This document shows, piece after piece, positions 1 to 8,280 of a DNA stretch of 13,429 bases. The notes under the pieces were generated by a model that saw nothing but the letters and a program-made list of their open reading frames with translations, did not search any database and was not told the origin of the DNA. The translations under genes were made by a program, and so were the position numbers. Source of the stretch: an uncultured Gammaproteobacteria bacterium (GTDB taxonomy: Bacteria; Pseudomonadota; Gammaproteobacteria; Pseudomonadales; Pseudohongiellaceae); NCBI GenBank assembly GCA_903889815.1, contig CAISYX010000023.1, positions 1 through 13,429 of the forward strand. Reading direction: 5' to 3'. Position 1 is the first letter of the stretch. Each line of letters starts with the position of its first letter.

Positions 1-2329
1 GATCACGGACGCCCGACATGGCCATGTTCAAGGTGCGCGGAATGGGTGTGGCGGTCAGCGTTAGAATGTCGACGTCGGCACGCAGCGCCTTGAGTTTTTC
101 TTTTTGCTGCACGCCGAACCTGTGCTCCTCATCGATGATGAGCAAACCCAGATCCTTGTACTGGATGGCATCCTGCAACAGCTTGTGAGTGCCGACGATG
201 ATGTCGACCTTGCCGTTGCGAATGTTCTCAAGTGTCTCTTCCTGCTGCTTTGCTGACCGGAAGCGGGATGTCAGGTCTACTGAAACGGGCCACTCGGCAA
301 ACCGGTCCTTGAAACTCTCGTAATGTTGTTGCGCCAGCAAGGTAGTGGGCACGAGTATGGCCACCTGTTTGTGGTTCTGTACTGCAACAAACGCAGCGCG
401 CATGGCGACTTCCGTCTTGCCGAAGCCAACGTCTCCGCATACCAGGCGATCCATGGCCCGTTGGGAGGCCATGTCACGCAGCACGGCAGCTATTGCATCT
501 TGCTGGTCCGCCGTGACTTCGAACGGAAAGCTGTTGGCAAAGTTGTCGTAGTCAATGTCGTCCACACGGTACTGAAATCCTTTCCGCGCTTCACGCCTTG
601 CGTAAATGTCGAGCAGTTCCACGGCGACATCGCGAATTTTCTCTGCCGCTTTTTGCCTGGCTTTCTGCCACTGGTCATTGCCCAGTGAATTCAAAGGCGC
701 CAGGTCGGGCTCACTGCCGCCATAGCGGCTGATCAGGTGCAGAGAGTAAACAGGCACGTAGAGCTTGGCATCCTTTGCATATTCCAGCGTCAGGAATTCG
801 GTTTCCTGATTGTCGATGGTCAAGGTCTGCAGGCCGCGGTAACGTCCCACGCCGTGTTCAAGGTGCACGACGGCGGCACCGATATGCAGCTCGTTAAGGT
901 TGCGGATCAGGAATTCGGTATTGTCCTGCGCCCGGCGCCGCCGCCGGCGCTGGGCTACCCGCTGGCCGAACAGCTGGGTTTCAGTAATCAGCAGGCAGGG
1001 CGGATTCTGCAGCATGAGCCCCTGATCGAGCGGTGCAACGGTAATGCAGAAACGATTTTCGGTTGCAAGAAATCCGCGCCAGGATTCTACGGCAGCAGGG
1101 GAAATGCTGATGGTCTTGAGTAGCTCGAGCAGGCTCTCGCGGCGACCTGCTGATTCCGCACAAAAGAGGATCCGTGAACTCTGATGTTCCCTGACAACAA
1201 TCTCCAGAGATTGCAGAGGCGTGTGGCCACCCAGGCCGATCTCAGGCGGGCGCGAGACATCGACGGTGACGGCCTTGCCTGCATCATCTTGCCCGCCCAC
1301 TTCGATTGTTGGGAAATTCCGCAGCAGCGCGAACGCTTCGTCCGGACTGAGAAACAATTCACCAGGCTTTAGTATGGGCCGCTGCCGGTCGTGGCGGCGA
1401 TCTTCATAGCGGGCCTTGATGTCATTCCAGAAACGCAAGCCCGAAGCTTGAAGGTCCCCGGTACGAACTATGAGTGTGCCGGGAGGCAGGTAGTCAACCA
1501 GTGTGTGCGAGGTTTCGAAGAACAGCGGGAGGTAGTATTCGATTCCGGCCGAGTGCAGGCCCTGGCTGATGTCCTGGTAAACGCTGCATTGCCGCAAGTC
1601 AGCATCAAAGCGATTGCGAAAGTTGTTTCGGAACAGGCTGATGCCTGCCTCATCCAGCGGATACTCCTTTCCGGGTAATAGATGGATGCTCTCAACTTTG
1701 TGCAGTGACCGCTGTGTCTCCGGATCGAAAATCCGCAGACTCTCGATTTCGTCATCAAACAGATCGATCCGGTAGGGCTCTTCGCTGCCCATCGGATAGA
1801 TGTCCATGATGGCGCCACGCACGGCAAATTCACCATGCTCGTGCACCGAATCCACGCATTGATAACCGGCACTCAGCAATTTGCGGCGCATGGCATCGGG
1901 CTGAAATTGCCCTCCGACTTTCAGCATCAGGCTGTTGCCTGTGACATATTCCAAAGGGCACAGGCGATGCATCAGGCTGGTCAACGGGACGATGAGAATG
2001 CCCCGCTTGAGCCCGGGAAGATTTGCAAGCGTGCTCAGTCGATCCGAAACGATATCCTGATGGGCCGAGAAGTTGTCATAAGGCAGCGTTTCCCAGTCCG
2101 GCAGCGCGTACATCGGAATGCTGCCGTCGTCTGGACAGAAAAATCCCAGTTCACGTCGGATCGCATCAGCCTCTTCTGTGTTTGCCGTGATGACGACCAC
2201 TGGCCCCGAATGCCTGGTGGCGACGCCAGCCAGTGCCAGGCTCAGGCAACTTCCGGGCAATGCCGCCCAGCGCCTGTGGTCACCCGACGTGACGGGGAGT
2301 GCGGGGTTCATGATGCTGATGCTTTGCAT
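1..2329 (-). CDS. mfd: Mfd, transcription-repair coupling factor (N-terminal 776 codons; 3' end outside window)
   Basis: ATP-dependent DNA translocase that removes RNA polymerase stalled at lesions and recruits UvrA for nucleotide excision repair in the cytoplasm. I translated the whole stretch on the minus strand and found no stop. The UvrB-like N-terminal module shows DWETLPYDNFSAHQD, close to the E. coli motif. The RNA polymerase-interaction region has VVHLEHGVGRY near residue 487. The translocase has Walker A GDVGFGKTE from residue 632, the DEEH box at 733-736, and TATPIPRTL close to the window edge. About 370 residues are missing relative to E. coli Mfd (1148 aa), namely the rest of the translocase and the UvrA-masking C-terminal domain. 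I chose ATG 2329 because AAAGGA lies just upstream, though the spacing is short. ATG 2311, six codons in, is a credible alternative and also fits the family N-terminus. A run of six Arg before the interaction domain replaces a known basic patch. Confidence 0.97.
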   Translation of the reverse strand, partial: MQSISIMNPALPVTSGDHRRWAALPGSCLSLALAGVATRHSGPVVVITANTEEADAIRRELGFFCPDDGSIPMYALPDWETLPYDNFSAHQDIVSDRLSTLANLPGLKRGILIVPLTSLMHRLCPLEYVTGNSLMLKVGGQFQPDAMRRKLLSAGYQCVDSVHEHGEFAVRGAIMDIYPMGSEEPYRIDLFDDEIESLRIFDPETQRSLHKVESIHLLPGKEYPLDEAGISLFRNNFRNRFDADLRQCSVYQDISQGLHSAGIEYYLPLFFETSHTLVDYLPPGTLIVRTGDLQASGLRFWNDIKARYEDRRHDRQRPILKPGELFLSPDEAFALLRNFPTIEVGGQDDAGKAVTVDVSRPPEIGLGGHTPLQSLEIVVREHQSSRILFCAESAGRRESLLELLKTISISPAAVESWRGFLATENRFCITVAPLDQGLMLQNPPCLLITETQLFGQRVAQRRRRRRAQDNTEFLIRNLNELHIGAAVVHLEHGVGRYRGLQTLTIDNQETEFLTLEYAKDAKLYVPVYSLHLISRYGGSEPDLAPLNSLGNDQWQKARQKAAEKIRDVAVELLDIYARREARKGFQYRVDDIDYDNFANSFPFEVTADQQDAIAAVLRDMASQRAMDRLVCGDVGFGKTEVAMRAAFVAVQNHKQVAILVPTTLLAQQHYESFKDRFAEWPVSVDLTSRFRSAKQQEETLENIRNGKVDIIVGTHKLLQDAIQYKDLGLLIIDEEHRFGVQQKEKLKALRADVDILTLTATPIPRTLNMAMSGVRD

Positions 2330-2361
2330 GTGTCCTTTGTCCGAGCTTTCAAAGGGCGTGA

Positions 2362-2391
2362 ATTCTGGCACAAACACAGAGGCGATGTCAG
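2362..2391 (-). promoter_or_regulatory. Possible sigma70 promoter of mfd
   Basis: Read on the minus strand, CTGACA (5 of 6 to the -35 consensus) is followed after 18 bases by CAGAAT (4 of 6 to the -10 consensus). Transcription would start about 25-30 bases before the mfd start codon. This is prediction by eye only. TTGACC a little further upstream is a competing -35 but has no matching -10. Confidence 0.35.
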
Positions 2392-2456
2392 AAGAAAGTG
2401 GTCAAGGCGCAGTGCAGAGAGGCGTGGTAAGTGCGGGGTCAGGCGGTTGCTCGTGG

Positions 2457-2485
2457 TTGCAGAGGGTTGGCAATCCAAAGATAAT
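2457..2485 (+). promoter_or_regulatory. Likely sigma70 promoter of gap
   Basis: TTGCAG (3 of 6 to consensus) and GATAAT (5 of 6) are separated by exactly 17 bases. The start of transcription would be near 2492, giving a leader of about 35 bases before the preferred gap start. The divergent region 2330-2526 otherwise shows no gene, RNA or repeat that I can support. Confidence 0.5.
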
Positions 2486-2526
2486 ACCGGTCTACCTCAA
2501 TAAACTCTGATGCAAAGGTGCTGCCA

Positions 2527-3993
2527 GTGACACGACCCAGTTTGGATGACTATTTCGGTGATTGGAAACAACGAGAGGCACTTGCCCAGGAGATGATTCC
2601 AGTAGTTGGTCGGCTTTACAGTCAGCGCAACGTCGGAATCTTCATTTACGGACGCGCACTGCACAATCGTTCCGTGGCCAATATCATGAAGTCGCATCGC
2701 TTTGTGCGGCAGGTCGGTCGCAACGAGATGTCGGAATTCGAAAGTCACCCCGTCTTGATGGCGCTGGCGACTCTTGATCTCGCGCATTGCCATATCGATC
2801 TTGGCAAACTCACTGTCCGGTTCATGGAGCAGCAAGAACAGCTTGGCGCAGCCGCATTGCCAGTGGAAGAATTTGTAGCCCGGGAGCTGGGCTACCTCGT
2901 TGGCGTCAAGACCAAGCCGATCGAAAAGTCGCAGGATGTCGTTCTCTATGGGTTCGGCCGGATTGGGCGTCTTATCGCGCGTCTGCTGATCGAGCGCACC
3001 AGCACAGGGGAAGTCATGCGTCTGCGTGCCATCGTGGTGCGTCCTGCCAAGGAAGGAGATCTCGAAAAACGAGCAAGTCTGCTGATATCCGACTCTGTGC
3101 ATGGAGCCTTTCAGGGCACCGTGCGCGTCGATGAAGAGAATCAGTGCCTTATCGCCAATGGCAATGTCATCAAAGTGATCTATGCCAGCCGCCCGGACGA
3201 GGTGGACTACACGAAGTACGGCATCAGCGACGCGCTGATCATCGACAATACCGGCTCCTGGCGCGACGAGGCGGGGCTTTCACAGCACCTTAAGGCCAAG
3301 GGAGCCAACAAAGTGGTGCTGACCGCGCCGGGCAAAGGCGGGCTGAAGAACATCGTGTATGGCATCAACCATGACCAGATCCAGCCTGAAGACAAGATCA
3401 TCACTGCTGCATCGTGCACCACCAATGCCATTGCCCCGGTGCTCAAGGTAATCAATGACAAGTTCGGCATCATGCATGGACATGTCGAAACAGTGCATGC
3501 CTACACGAACGACCAGAATCTGATCGACAATTATCACGAAGGCAACCGGCGCGGCCGCAGTGCTGCACTCAACATGGTGCTGACGGAAACAGGAGCCGCC
3601 AAGGCTGTTGTCAAGGCGGTGCCAGAGCTTGAAGGCAAGCTGACAGGCAATGCTGTCCGAGTGCCGATTCCCAACGTCTCCATGGCTATTCTGAGCCTTC
3701 ACCTGAATCAGGCTGCCAGCAAGACCGAACTCAATGAGTTCCTTCGTGTGATCGCACTGCATTCGAAATTGCAGAATCAGATCAGTTACACCCAGGCACC
3801 CGATGCTGTCTCCAGCGACTTCGTTGGCTCTCGTGAGGCTGCGATTGTCGACTCGACTGCGACCATTGTGCAGGGCAACAACTGTGTCTTGTATCTGTGG
3901 TACGACAACGAATTCGGTTACTGCAATCAGGTAGTGCGAATGGTCTACAAGATGGCTGGAGTCCAGTACCGTCTGTATCCAGTTGAAGAATAA
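2527..3993 (+). CDS. gap: Long-form glyceraldehyde-3-phosphate dehydrogenase
   Basis: Interconverts glyceraldehyde-3-phosphate and 1,3-bisphosphoglycerate with NAD(P) in cytosolic glycolysis/gluconeogenesis. The 488-residue product belongs to the long form known from Pseudomonas. Residues 1 to about 135 are an extra, mostly helical N-terminal domain of no known function. The Rossmann domain begins with VLYGFGRIGR at residue 139. The catalytic Cys is C297 in ASCTTNA and the paired His is H324 in TVHAYT; NEFGYC closes the domain. Where NAD-specific enzymes have Asp after the second strand (AIND), this protein reads AIVVR, which suggests NADP use (inference). I chose GTG 2527 because AAAGG lies about 8 bases upstream; an in-frame GTG at 2518 would overlap that site. 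The gene is transcribed away from mfd and precedes the nqr operon, probably as a separate unit. Confidence 0.93.
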   Translation: MTRPSLDDYFGDWKQREALAQEMIPVVGRLYSQRNVGIFIYGRALHNRSVANIMKSHRFVRQVGRNEMSEFESHPVLMALATLDLAHCHIDLGKLTVRFMEQQEQLGAAALPVEEFVARELGYLVGVKTKPIEKSQDVVLYGFGRIGRLIARLLIERTSTGEVMRLRAIVVRPAKEGDLEKRASLLISDSVHGAFQGTVRVDEENQCLIANGNVIKVIYASRPDEVDYTKYGISDALIIDNTGSWRDEAGLSQHLKAKGANKVVLTAPGKGGLKNIVYGINHDQIQPEDKIITAASCTTNAIAPVLKVINDKFGIMHGHVETVHAYTNDQNLIDNYHEGNRRGRSAALNMVLTETGAAKAVVKAVPELEGKLTGNAVRVPIPNVSMAILSLHLNQAASKTELNEFLRVIALHSKLQNQISYTQAPDAVSSDFVGSREAAIVDSTATIVQGNNCVLYLWYDNEFGYCNQVVRMVYKMAGVQYRLYPVEE

Positions 3994-4007
3994 GCCTTGA
4001 AACGTGC

Positions 4008-4037
4008 CGGATTGCCCTCGAAAGCTGTGGCAATCCG
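4008..4037 (+). repeat. Hairpin downstream of gap (possible terminator without a T-tract)
   Basis: CGGATTGCC and GGCAATCCG form a perfect 9-bp stem with a 12-base loop, starting 14 bases after the gap stop codon. No run of T follows, so it is not a standard intrinsic terminator. It may end or stabilise gap mRNA. Its right arm overlaps the proposed -35 region of the nqr promoter. Confidence 0.55.
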
Positions 4038-4056
4038 ATATGTGGCTCACTATAAT
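4027..4056 (+). promoter_or_regulatory. Likely sigma70 promoter of the nqr operon
   Basis: A perfect TATAAT lies at 4051-4056. The best -35 is GTGGCA at 4027-4032 (4 of 6) with an 18-base spacer, or TGGCAA (3 of 6) with 17. The weak -35 overlaps the right arm of the hairpin at 4008-4037, so a regulator binding there could control the operon. Predicted by eye. Confidence 0.5.
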
Positions 4057-4231
4057 TGCCCCGCCCAAATGACCGATAAGCAAGAAAATTCCAATCGCTT
4101 GCATGCGCTGGCGTAATTTCTGCAGAGTATTCTGCTCGGGAAAGGTTTTCGTGCCGCAATCGCGCTTGAAGTTTATTCACGTGACTAGATCAACGGTTTT
4201 ATGAACATCCAGTAATTACCAGGTTTGGCGA
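4057..4231 (+). other. nqr leader / intergenic region, no gene seen
   Basis: About 170 untranslated bases separate the proposed promoter from nqrA. Visible structure is a small hairpin at 4122-4135 (GCAGA, loop GTAT, TCTGC), an imperfect direct repeat (CAATCGCTTG at 4092-4101; CAATCGC then GCTTG at 4157-4168), and an 8-base palindrome TCACGTGA at 4177-4184. I do not recognise a known riboswitch. Structured RNAs upstream of nqrA have been proposed in some marine gammaproteobacteria, but I cannot match this one by eye. The ribosome-binding site of nqrA is weak (AGG at 4221-4223). Confidence 0.45.
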
Positions 4232-5590
4232 ATGATCAAAATTACGCGCGGGTTGGATATACCACTTCTGGGAGCACCGGATCAGCAGTTGACAGATGCG
4301 CGGAGGGTTCGCTCAGTTGCCCTGCTCGGTAGTGATTACGTTGGTATGAAGCCCACCATGGCCGTGCGCGAAGGCGAGCGCGTCAAACTGGGTCAGCCTT
4401 TGTTCGAGGACAAGAAGACTCCGGGCGTGATCTACACCGCGCCAGGCGCAGGAGTTGTCCGGGAAATCAATCGCGGTGATCGCCGTGTCTTTCTCTCCCT
4501 GGTCATTGATCTCGATGATTCTGACGATGAGCAGGTGGAATTTGCACGTTATGACGCGTCGAAGTTCAGTACTCTTGCCCGTGAAGAGGTTGTGGCGAAT
4601 CTAGTGAATTCGGGACTTTGGACTGCTCTGCGAACACGGCCATTCAGCAAGGTTCCAGCGCCCGAAGCCCGCCCTCATTCCCTCTTTGTCAACGCAATGG
4701 ATACCAATCCTCTTGCCGCCAGTCCTGAAGTCGTGGCACGTCAGAGCGGCGATGACTTCATCAATGGCATCAATATTCTTTCCCGTCTTACTGATGGCTC
4801 TCTCTTCGTTTGTCGTGCCGCCGGCAGTTTCACCGGGCTGGAAGACCACAAGCTTGCATCCAATGTGAAAGTGGAAACCTTCGGAGGTCCACATCCTGCA
4901 GGGCTGACCGGCACGCACATCCACTACCTCGATCCTGTCAGCATGAAGAAGCAGGTCTGGAGCATCGACTATCAGGACGTTATTGCAGCAGGCAAGCTTT
5001 TCTCCACCGGGCATTTGGCCGTGGAGCGCGTAATCGCCTTGGCCGGGCCACAGGTCGAGAATCCGCGACTTCTTCGAACACGTATTGGCGCCAGCATTGA
5101 AGAGCTTTGTGAAGGTCAATTGAAGTCCGGAGAAAACCGAGTCATTTCCGGCTCCGTCCTCTCTGGTCGCCGCGCTCATGGCGTGGAAAATTATCTTGGG
5201 CGCTATCATCTGCAGCTTTCCGTGCTTCTGGAGGGCCGTGAGAGAGTCCTGCTTTCATACCTGTCCCCGGGCGCTGACAGACATTCCGTCATGGGTATCT
5301 ACCTCTCAAGTCTTTTCAAGGGTCGCAAGTTCGCGCTGACGACTTCCACGAATGGCAGCCCTCGCGCCATGGTGCCCGTTGGCAACTATGAGCGCGTCGT
5401 GCCTCTCGACATACTCCCGACGCAGTTGCTGCGCGCCTTGCTGGTGGGGGATATAGAAGTGGTACAAAGCCTTGGCGGGCTTGAGCTGGATGAAGAAGAT
5501 CTCGCCTTGTGTACCTACGTATGTCCCGGCAAATATGAATATGGTCCAATCCTGCGGGACAACCTGACCCGCATCGAAAAAGAAAGTTAG
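4232..5590 (+). CDS. nqrA: NqrA, Na+-translocating NADH:quinone oxidoreductase subunit A
   Basis: Peripheral cytoplasmic subunit of the six-subunit Nqr complex, which oxidises NADH, reduces ubiquinone and exports Na+. NqrA carries no covalent cofactor; it sits against NqrB and has been implicated in quinone interaction. The 452-residue product starts MIKITRGLDIPLLG and continues with GMKPTMAVREGERVKLGQ, the lipoyl/biotinyl-like fold typical of NqrA. The C-terminal part has CTYVCPGKYEYGPILRDNL, the family's closing motif, and the length is normal (about 445-450). No membrane segment is seen, as expected. ATG 4232 gives the family N-terminus despite a weak Shine-Dalgarno sequence. It is the first gene of the operon, and its stop TAG touches the alternative GTG start of nqrB. 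Confidence 0.97.
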   Translation: MIKITRGLDIPLLGAPDQQLTDARRVRSVALLGSDYVGMKPTMAVREGERVKLGQPLFEDKKTPGVIYTAPGAGVVREINRGDRRVFLSLVIDLDDSDDEQVEFARYDASKFSTLAREEVVANLVNSGLWTALRTRPFSKVPAPEARPHSLFVNAMDTNPLAASPEVVARQSGDDFINGINILSRLTDGSLFVCRAAGSFTGLEDHKLASNVKVETFGGPHPAGLTGTHIHYLDPVSMKKQVWSIDYQDVIAAGKLFSTGHLAVERVIALAGPQVENPRLLRTRIGASIEELCEGQLKSGENRVISGSVLSGRRAHGVENYLGRYHLQLSVLLEGRERVLLSYLSPGADRHSVMGIYLSSLFKGRKFALTTSTNGSPRAMVPVGNYERVVPLDILPTQLLRALLVGDIEVVQSLGGLELDEEDLALCTYVCPGKYEYGPILRDNLTRIEKES

Positions 5591-5604
5591 TGGATAAAGC
5601 AACT

Positions 5605-6822
5605 ATGGGTTTGCGCAGAATACTCGATGACATGGCGCCGCAGTTTCAAAAGGGCGGCCGATACGAAAAATTCTACGCCTTGTATGAGGCAGTGGACACA
5701 GCCTTCTACAGTCCCAGTCGCGTCACCGTTACAGGTTCCCATGTTCGTGATGGCGTAGACCTCAAGCGTGTCATGATCACCGTCTGGATCGCAGCCTTCC
5801 CGGCCATGTTTTACGGTATGTACAACGTAGGGTTTCAGGCGACATCGGCGATGGCCAACATGGGCCTGACATCAACGGGCGATTGGCACGCTTACTGGAT
5901 CGAAATGTTTTCTTCCTACAATCCCGCCAGCATCTGGGATTGCTTCTGGTACGGTGCGGTTCACTACATACCCATTTACGCCGTGGTCTTCATTGTCGGA
6001 GGCTTCTGGGAGGTGCTCTTTGCCACCATCCGCCGCCACGAAATCAACGAAGGATTTTTTGTTACTTCCGTCCTTTTTTCGCTGATTGTGCCGCCCGATA
6101 TTCCCCTCTGGCAGGCTGCACTTGGCATCAGTTTCGGCGTGGTTGTGGGCAAGGAAGTTTTTGGCGGTACAGGCAAGAACTTCCTGAATCCGGCACTGGT
6201 CGGGCGGGCCTTTCTCTTTTTTGCGTATGCCCCGCAAATCTCCGGTGACGCTGTCTGGACAGCAGTGGATGGCTTCAGTGGCGCCACTTCTCTCAGCCAG
6301 CTCGCGGCAAGTGGCCTTCCGGCAATATCCGCTGCTACCGGTCAGGAGCTGACGTGGCTGGATGCTTTCATCGGGCGTGAGCAAGGCTCCATAGGCGAAA
6401 CATCCACACTGGCCATTTTGATTGGCGGAGCCCTCCTTCTATACACCCGCATTGCATCCTGGCGCATCATGCTGGGCATGTTCCTGGGCATGACGGCATT
6501 TGCCACCTTGCTCAACGTGGCTGGTTCGGATACCAATCCTTTCTTCGCAACGCCCTGGTACTGGCATCTGGTGCTTGGAGGATTTGCCTTCGGCATGGTG
6601 TTCATGGCAACTGATCCGGTTTCAGCATCCATGACCAACACGGGGAAATGGGTTTACGGGGCATTGATAGGCGCCATGACGATCTTGATTCGCGTACTCA
6701 ATCCGGCTTATCCCGAAGGCGTCATGCTCGCGATACTGTTCGGCAATCTTTTCGCACCCCTGATCGACTACGTCGTCGTGCGAGCGAATATCAAGAGGAG
6801 GCTTGCACGCAATGGCATCTAA
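5605..6822 (+). CDS. nqrB: NqrB, FMN-bearing membrane subunit of Na+-NQR
   Basis: Large integral inner-membrane subunit that carries covalent FMN and riboflavin and forms part of the Na+ channel and the ubiquinone site. The FMN attachment motif SGATSLSQ is intact, with the acceptor Thr at codon 6286-6288 (residue 228). VGGFWEVLF contains the Gly-Gly pair (residues 132-133) linked in Vibrio to inhibitor and quinone binding. Many hydrophobic segments, GGTGKNFLNPAL and the ending NIKRRLAR are typical. I prefer ATG 5605 (405 aa) because MGLRRILDD aligns with the Vibrio N-terminus. GTG 5590 would give 410 aa and overlap the nqrA stop by one base. The flavin is attached by ApbE, which is encoded downstream. 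Confidence 0.96.
   Translation: MGLRRILDDMAPQFQKGGRYEKFYALYEAVDTAFYSPSRVTVTGSHVRDGVDLKRVMITVWIAAFPAMFYGMYNVGFQATSAMANMGLTSTGDWHAYWIEMFSSYNPASIWDCFWYGAVHYIPIYAVVFIVGGFWEVLFATIRRHEINEGFFVTSVLFSLIVPPDIPLWQAALGISFGVVVGKEVFGGTGKNFLNPALVGRAFLFFAYAPQISGDAVWTAVDGFSGATSLSQLAASGLPAISAATGQELTWLDAFIGREQGSIGETSTLAILIGGALLLYTRIASWRIMLGMFLGMTAFATLLNVAGSDTNPFFATPWYWHLVLGGFAFGMVFMATDPVSASMTNTGKWVYGALIGAMTILIRVLNPAYPEGVMLAILFGNLFAPLIDYVVVRANIKRRLARNGI
6796..6801 (+). promoter_or_regulatory. Strong Shine-Dalgarno site deciding the nqrC start
   Basis: AGGAGG lies inside the end of nqrB, 10 bases before ATG 6812. It supports ATG 6812 rather than the in-frame TTG at 6803, which would be only one base away from the site. 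Confidence 0.8.
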
Positions 6823-7600
6823 AGATTCAGTCGCCGGCACAATCAAGGTTGCGCTCATACTTTGCGTTGTGTGTTCAGTCTTCATTTCCAGTGCAGCGGT
6901 GATCCTCAAACCTTTTCAGGTCGCCAACAAGCTCCTGGATCGCAACAAGAACATTCTCTCTGCCGCAGGCATGTTTGATCCTGCTCTCAACAGCAATGCC
7001 GAAGTAGACGAATTGTTTGCCAGGTTTACCATACAGGTAGTCGAGCTGGATTCCGGCGAGATTCTCGGCGCTGAGCGGCTCGCCGAACTGGGTATCGATC
7101 CGGCCACTTATGACGAGCGATCAGTCTTTAGCGATACGCAGTTCAGCGATGTTCTTGGCGAGGACGAAGACATTGCCGACCTGAAACGTCGCGTAAGATT
7201 TTCCACTGTTTACACATTGCCGACTGAAGACGGTGCCGTTGAAACAATCGTGATTCCGGTCAGCGGGTATGGCCTCTGGGGCACCATGTACGGATACCTT
7301 GCGCTCGATGGTGACGGCAACACAGTCAATGGCATCGGTTTCTACGAACACAAGGAAACCCCCGGACTGGGCGGTGAGATCAACAATCCGCGCTGGAAGT
7401 CCTTGTGGCCTGGCAAGAAAGTGTATGACGAGCAGGGCGAAGTTGCGCTGAATGTCGTAAAAGGCACAGGGGAAGGCGATTTTGAAATTGATGGTTTGTC
7501 CGGTGCGTCGCTGACCAGTCGTGGCGTGGACAACATGATTGCATTCTGGCTGGGTCCGAACGGGTTCGGACCATTTCTGACCAAATTGAAGGAAGGCTGA
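6812..7600 (+). CDS. nqrC: NqrC, FMN-bearing subunit of Na+-NQR
   Basis: Carries the second covalent FMN of the complex in a periplasmic domain and passes electrons between the membrane iron-sulfur centre and the NqrB flavin. The 262-residue product has one N-terminal membrane anchor (about residues 9-30), then an FMN-binding domain with HKETPGLGGEI. The attachment motif reads DGLSGASLTS. The acceptor position is Ser233 (TCG at 7508-7510), where the Vibrio protein has Thr in SGAT. Family identity is clear, but use of Ser is unusual and should be checked. The gene overlaps nqrB by 11 bases, which suggests translational coupling, and ends 14 bases before nqrD. Confidence 0.96.
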   Translation: MASKDSVAGTIKVALILCVVCSVFISSAAVILKPFQVANKLLDRNKNILSAAGMFDPALNSNAEVDELFARFTIQVVELDSGEILGAERLAELGIDPATYDERSVFSDTQFSDVLGEDEDIADLKRRVRFSTVYTLPTEDGAVETIVIPVSGYGLWGTMYGYLALDGDGNTVNGIGFYEHKETPGLGGEINNPRWKSLWPGKKVYDEQGEVALNVVKGTGEGDFEIDGLSGASLTSRGVDNMIAFWLGPNGFGPFLTKLKEG

Positions 7601-7614
7601 AAGGCGGAGCAGAT

Positions 7615-8280
7615 ATGGCAACTGATACTAAGACATTGTTGTTTAAGCCAGTGGTGGCGGAGAATCCCATCACACTGCAGATACTGGGCATTTGTTCCGC
7701 ACTGGCAGTAACGACCAGTTTGCGCGTGACAATTGTTATGTGCATTGCCCTGACAGTGGTGACGGCATTCTCGAACTTCTTCATTTCCATGGTTCGCAAT
7801 TACATGCCAAGCAGTATCCGCATCATTATCCAGATGGCGATCATTTCAGCACTGGTTATTGCCGTAGATCAATTGCTGCAGGCATTTGCCTATGAGGTAA
7901 GCAAGCAACTGAGTGTGTTTGTAGGGCTGATCATTACCAACTGCATCGTGATGGGGCGCGCCGAAGCCTTCGCGATGAAGAACCCGCCTGTCCCCAGCTT
8001 CATGGATGGCATTGGCAATGGGCTGGGATACAGCTCCGTGCTGTTGATTCTGGCAACTGTTCGCGAGCTGTTCGGATCCGGAAGCCTCTTCGGCATTGAG
8101 ATTTTCCCGCTGGTCTCCAACGGGGGCTGGTATCAGGGCAACGGGTTGATGCTCCTCGCACCGAGTGCGTTTTTCATCATTGGATTTCTAATCTGGATCG
8201 TACGCACCAAGCGAGTGGATCAGGTTGAGAAGAACGAATTCCATATTGCGCCCCACACAACTCGAGAGGTGGTGCACTGA
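7615..8280 (+). CDS. nqrD: NqrD, membrane subunit of Na+-NQR
   Basis: Integral membrane subunit, related to RnfE and RsxE, that together with NqrE holds a 2Fe-2S cluster within the membrane. Both family cysteines are present: C27 in LGICSALAV and C110 in ITNCIVMGRAEAF. The 221-residue product has about six hydrophobic segments and the conserved stretches MDGIGNGLGY and NGGWYQGNGLMLLAPSAFF. A good Shine-Dalgarno (GGCGGAG) precedes ATG 7615. Its stop TGA shares one base with the nqrE start codon, so the two partner subunits are likely translated in fixed ratio. Confidence 0.97.
   Translation: MATDTKTLLFKPVVAENPITLQILGICSALAVTTSLRVTIVMCIALTVVTAFSNFFISMVRNYMPSSIRIIIQMAIISALVIAVDQLLQAFAYEVSKQLSVFVGLIITNCIVMGRAEAFAMKNPPVPSFMDGIGNGLGYSSVLLILATVRELFGSGSLFGIEIFPLVSNGGWYQGNGLMLLAPSAFFIIGFLIWIVRTKRVDQVEKNEFHIAPHTTREVVH

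Noticed and set aside
925..960. GC-rich, nearly palindromic stretch encoding six Arg in a row in Mfd
   Set aside because: E. coli Mfd has a basic patch at the same place; the palindrome follows from Arg codon repetition and the frame is intact.
1835..2503. 222-codon plus-strand frame over the start of mfd
   Set aside because: The minus-strand frame translates as Mfd without a break, so this is a shadow frame.
3280..4104. 274-codon minus-strand frame opposite gap
   Set aside because: It is antisense to conserved catalytic Gap sequence, with no recognisable product.
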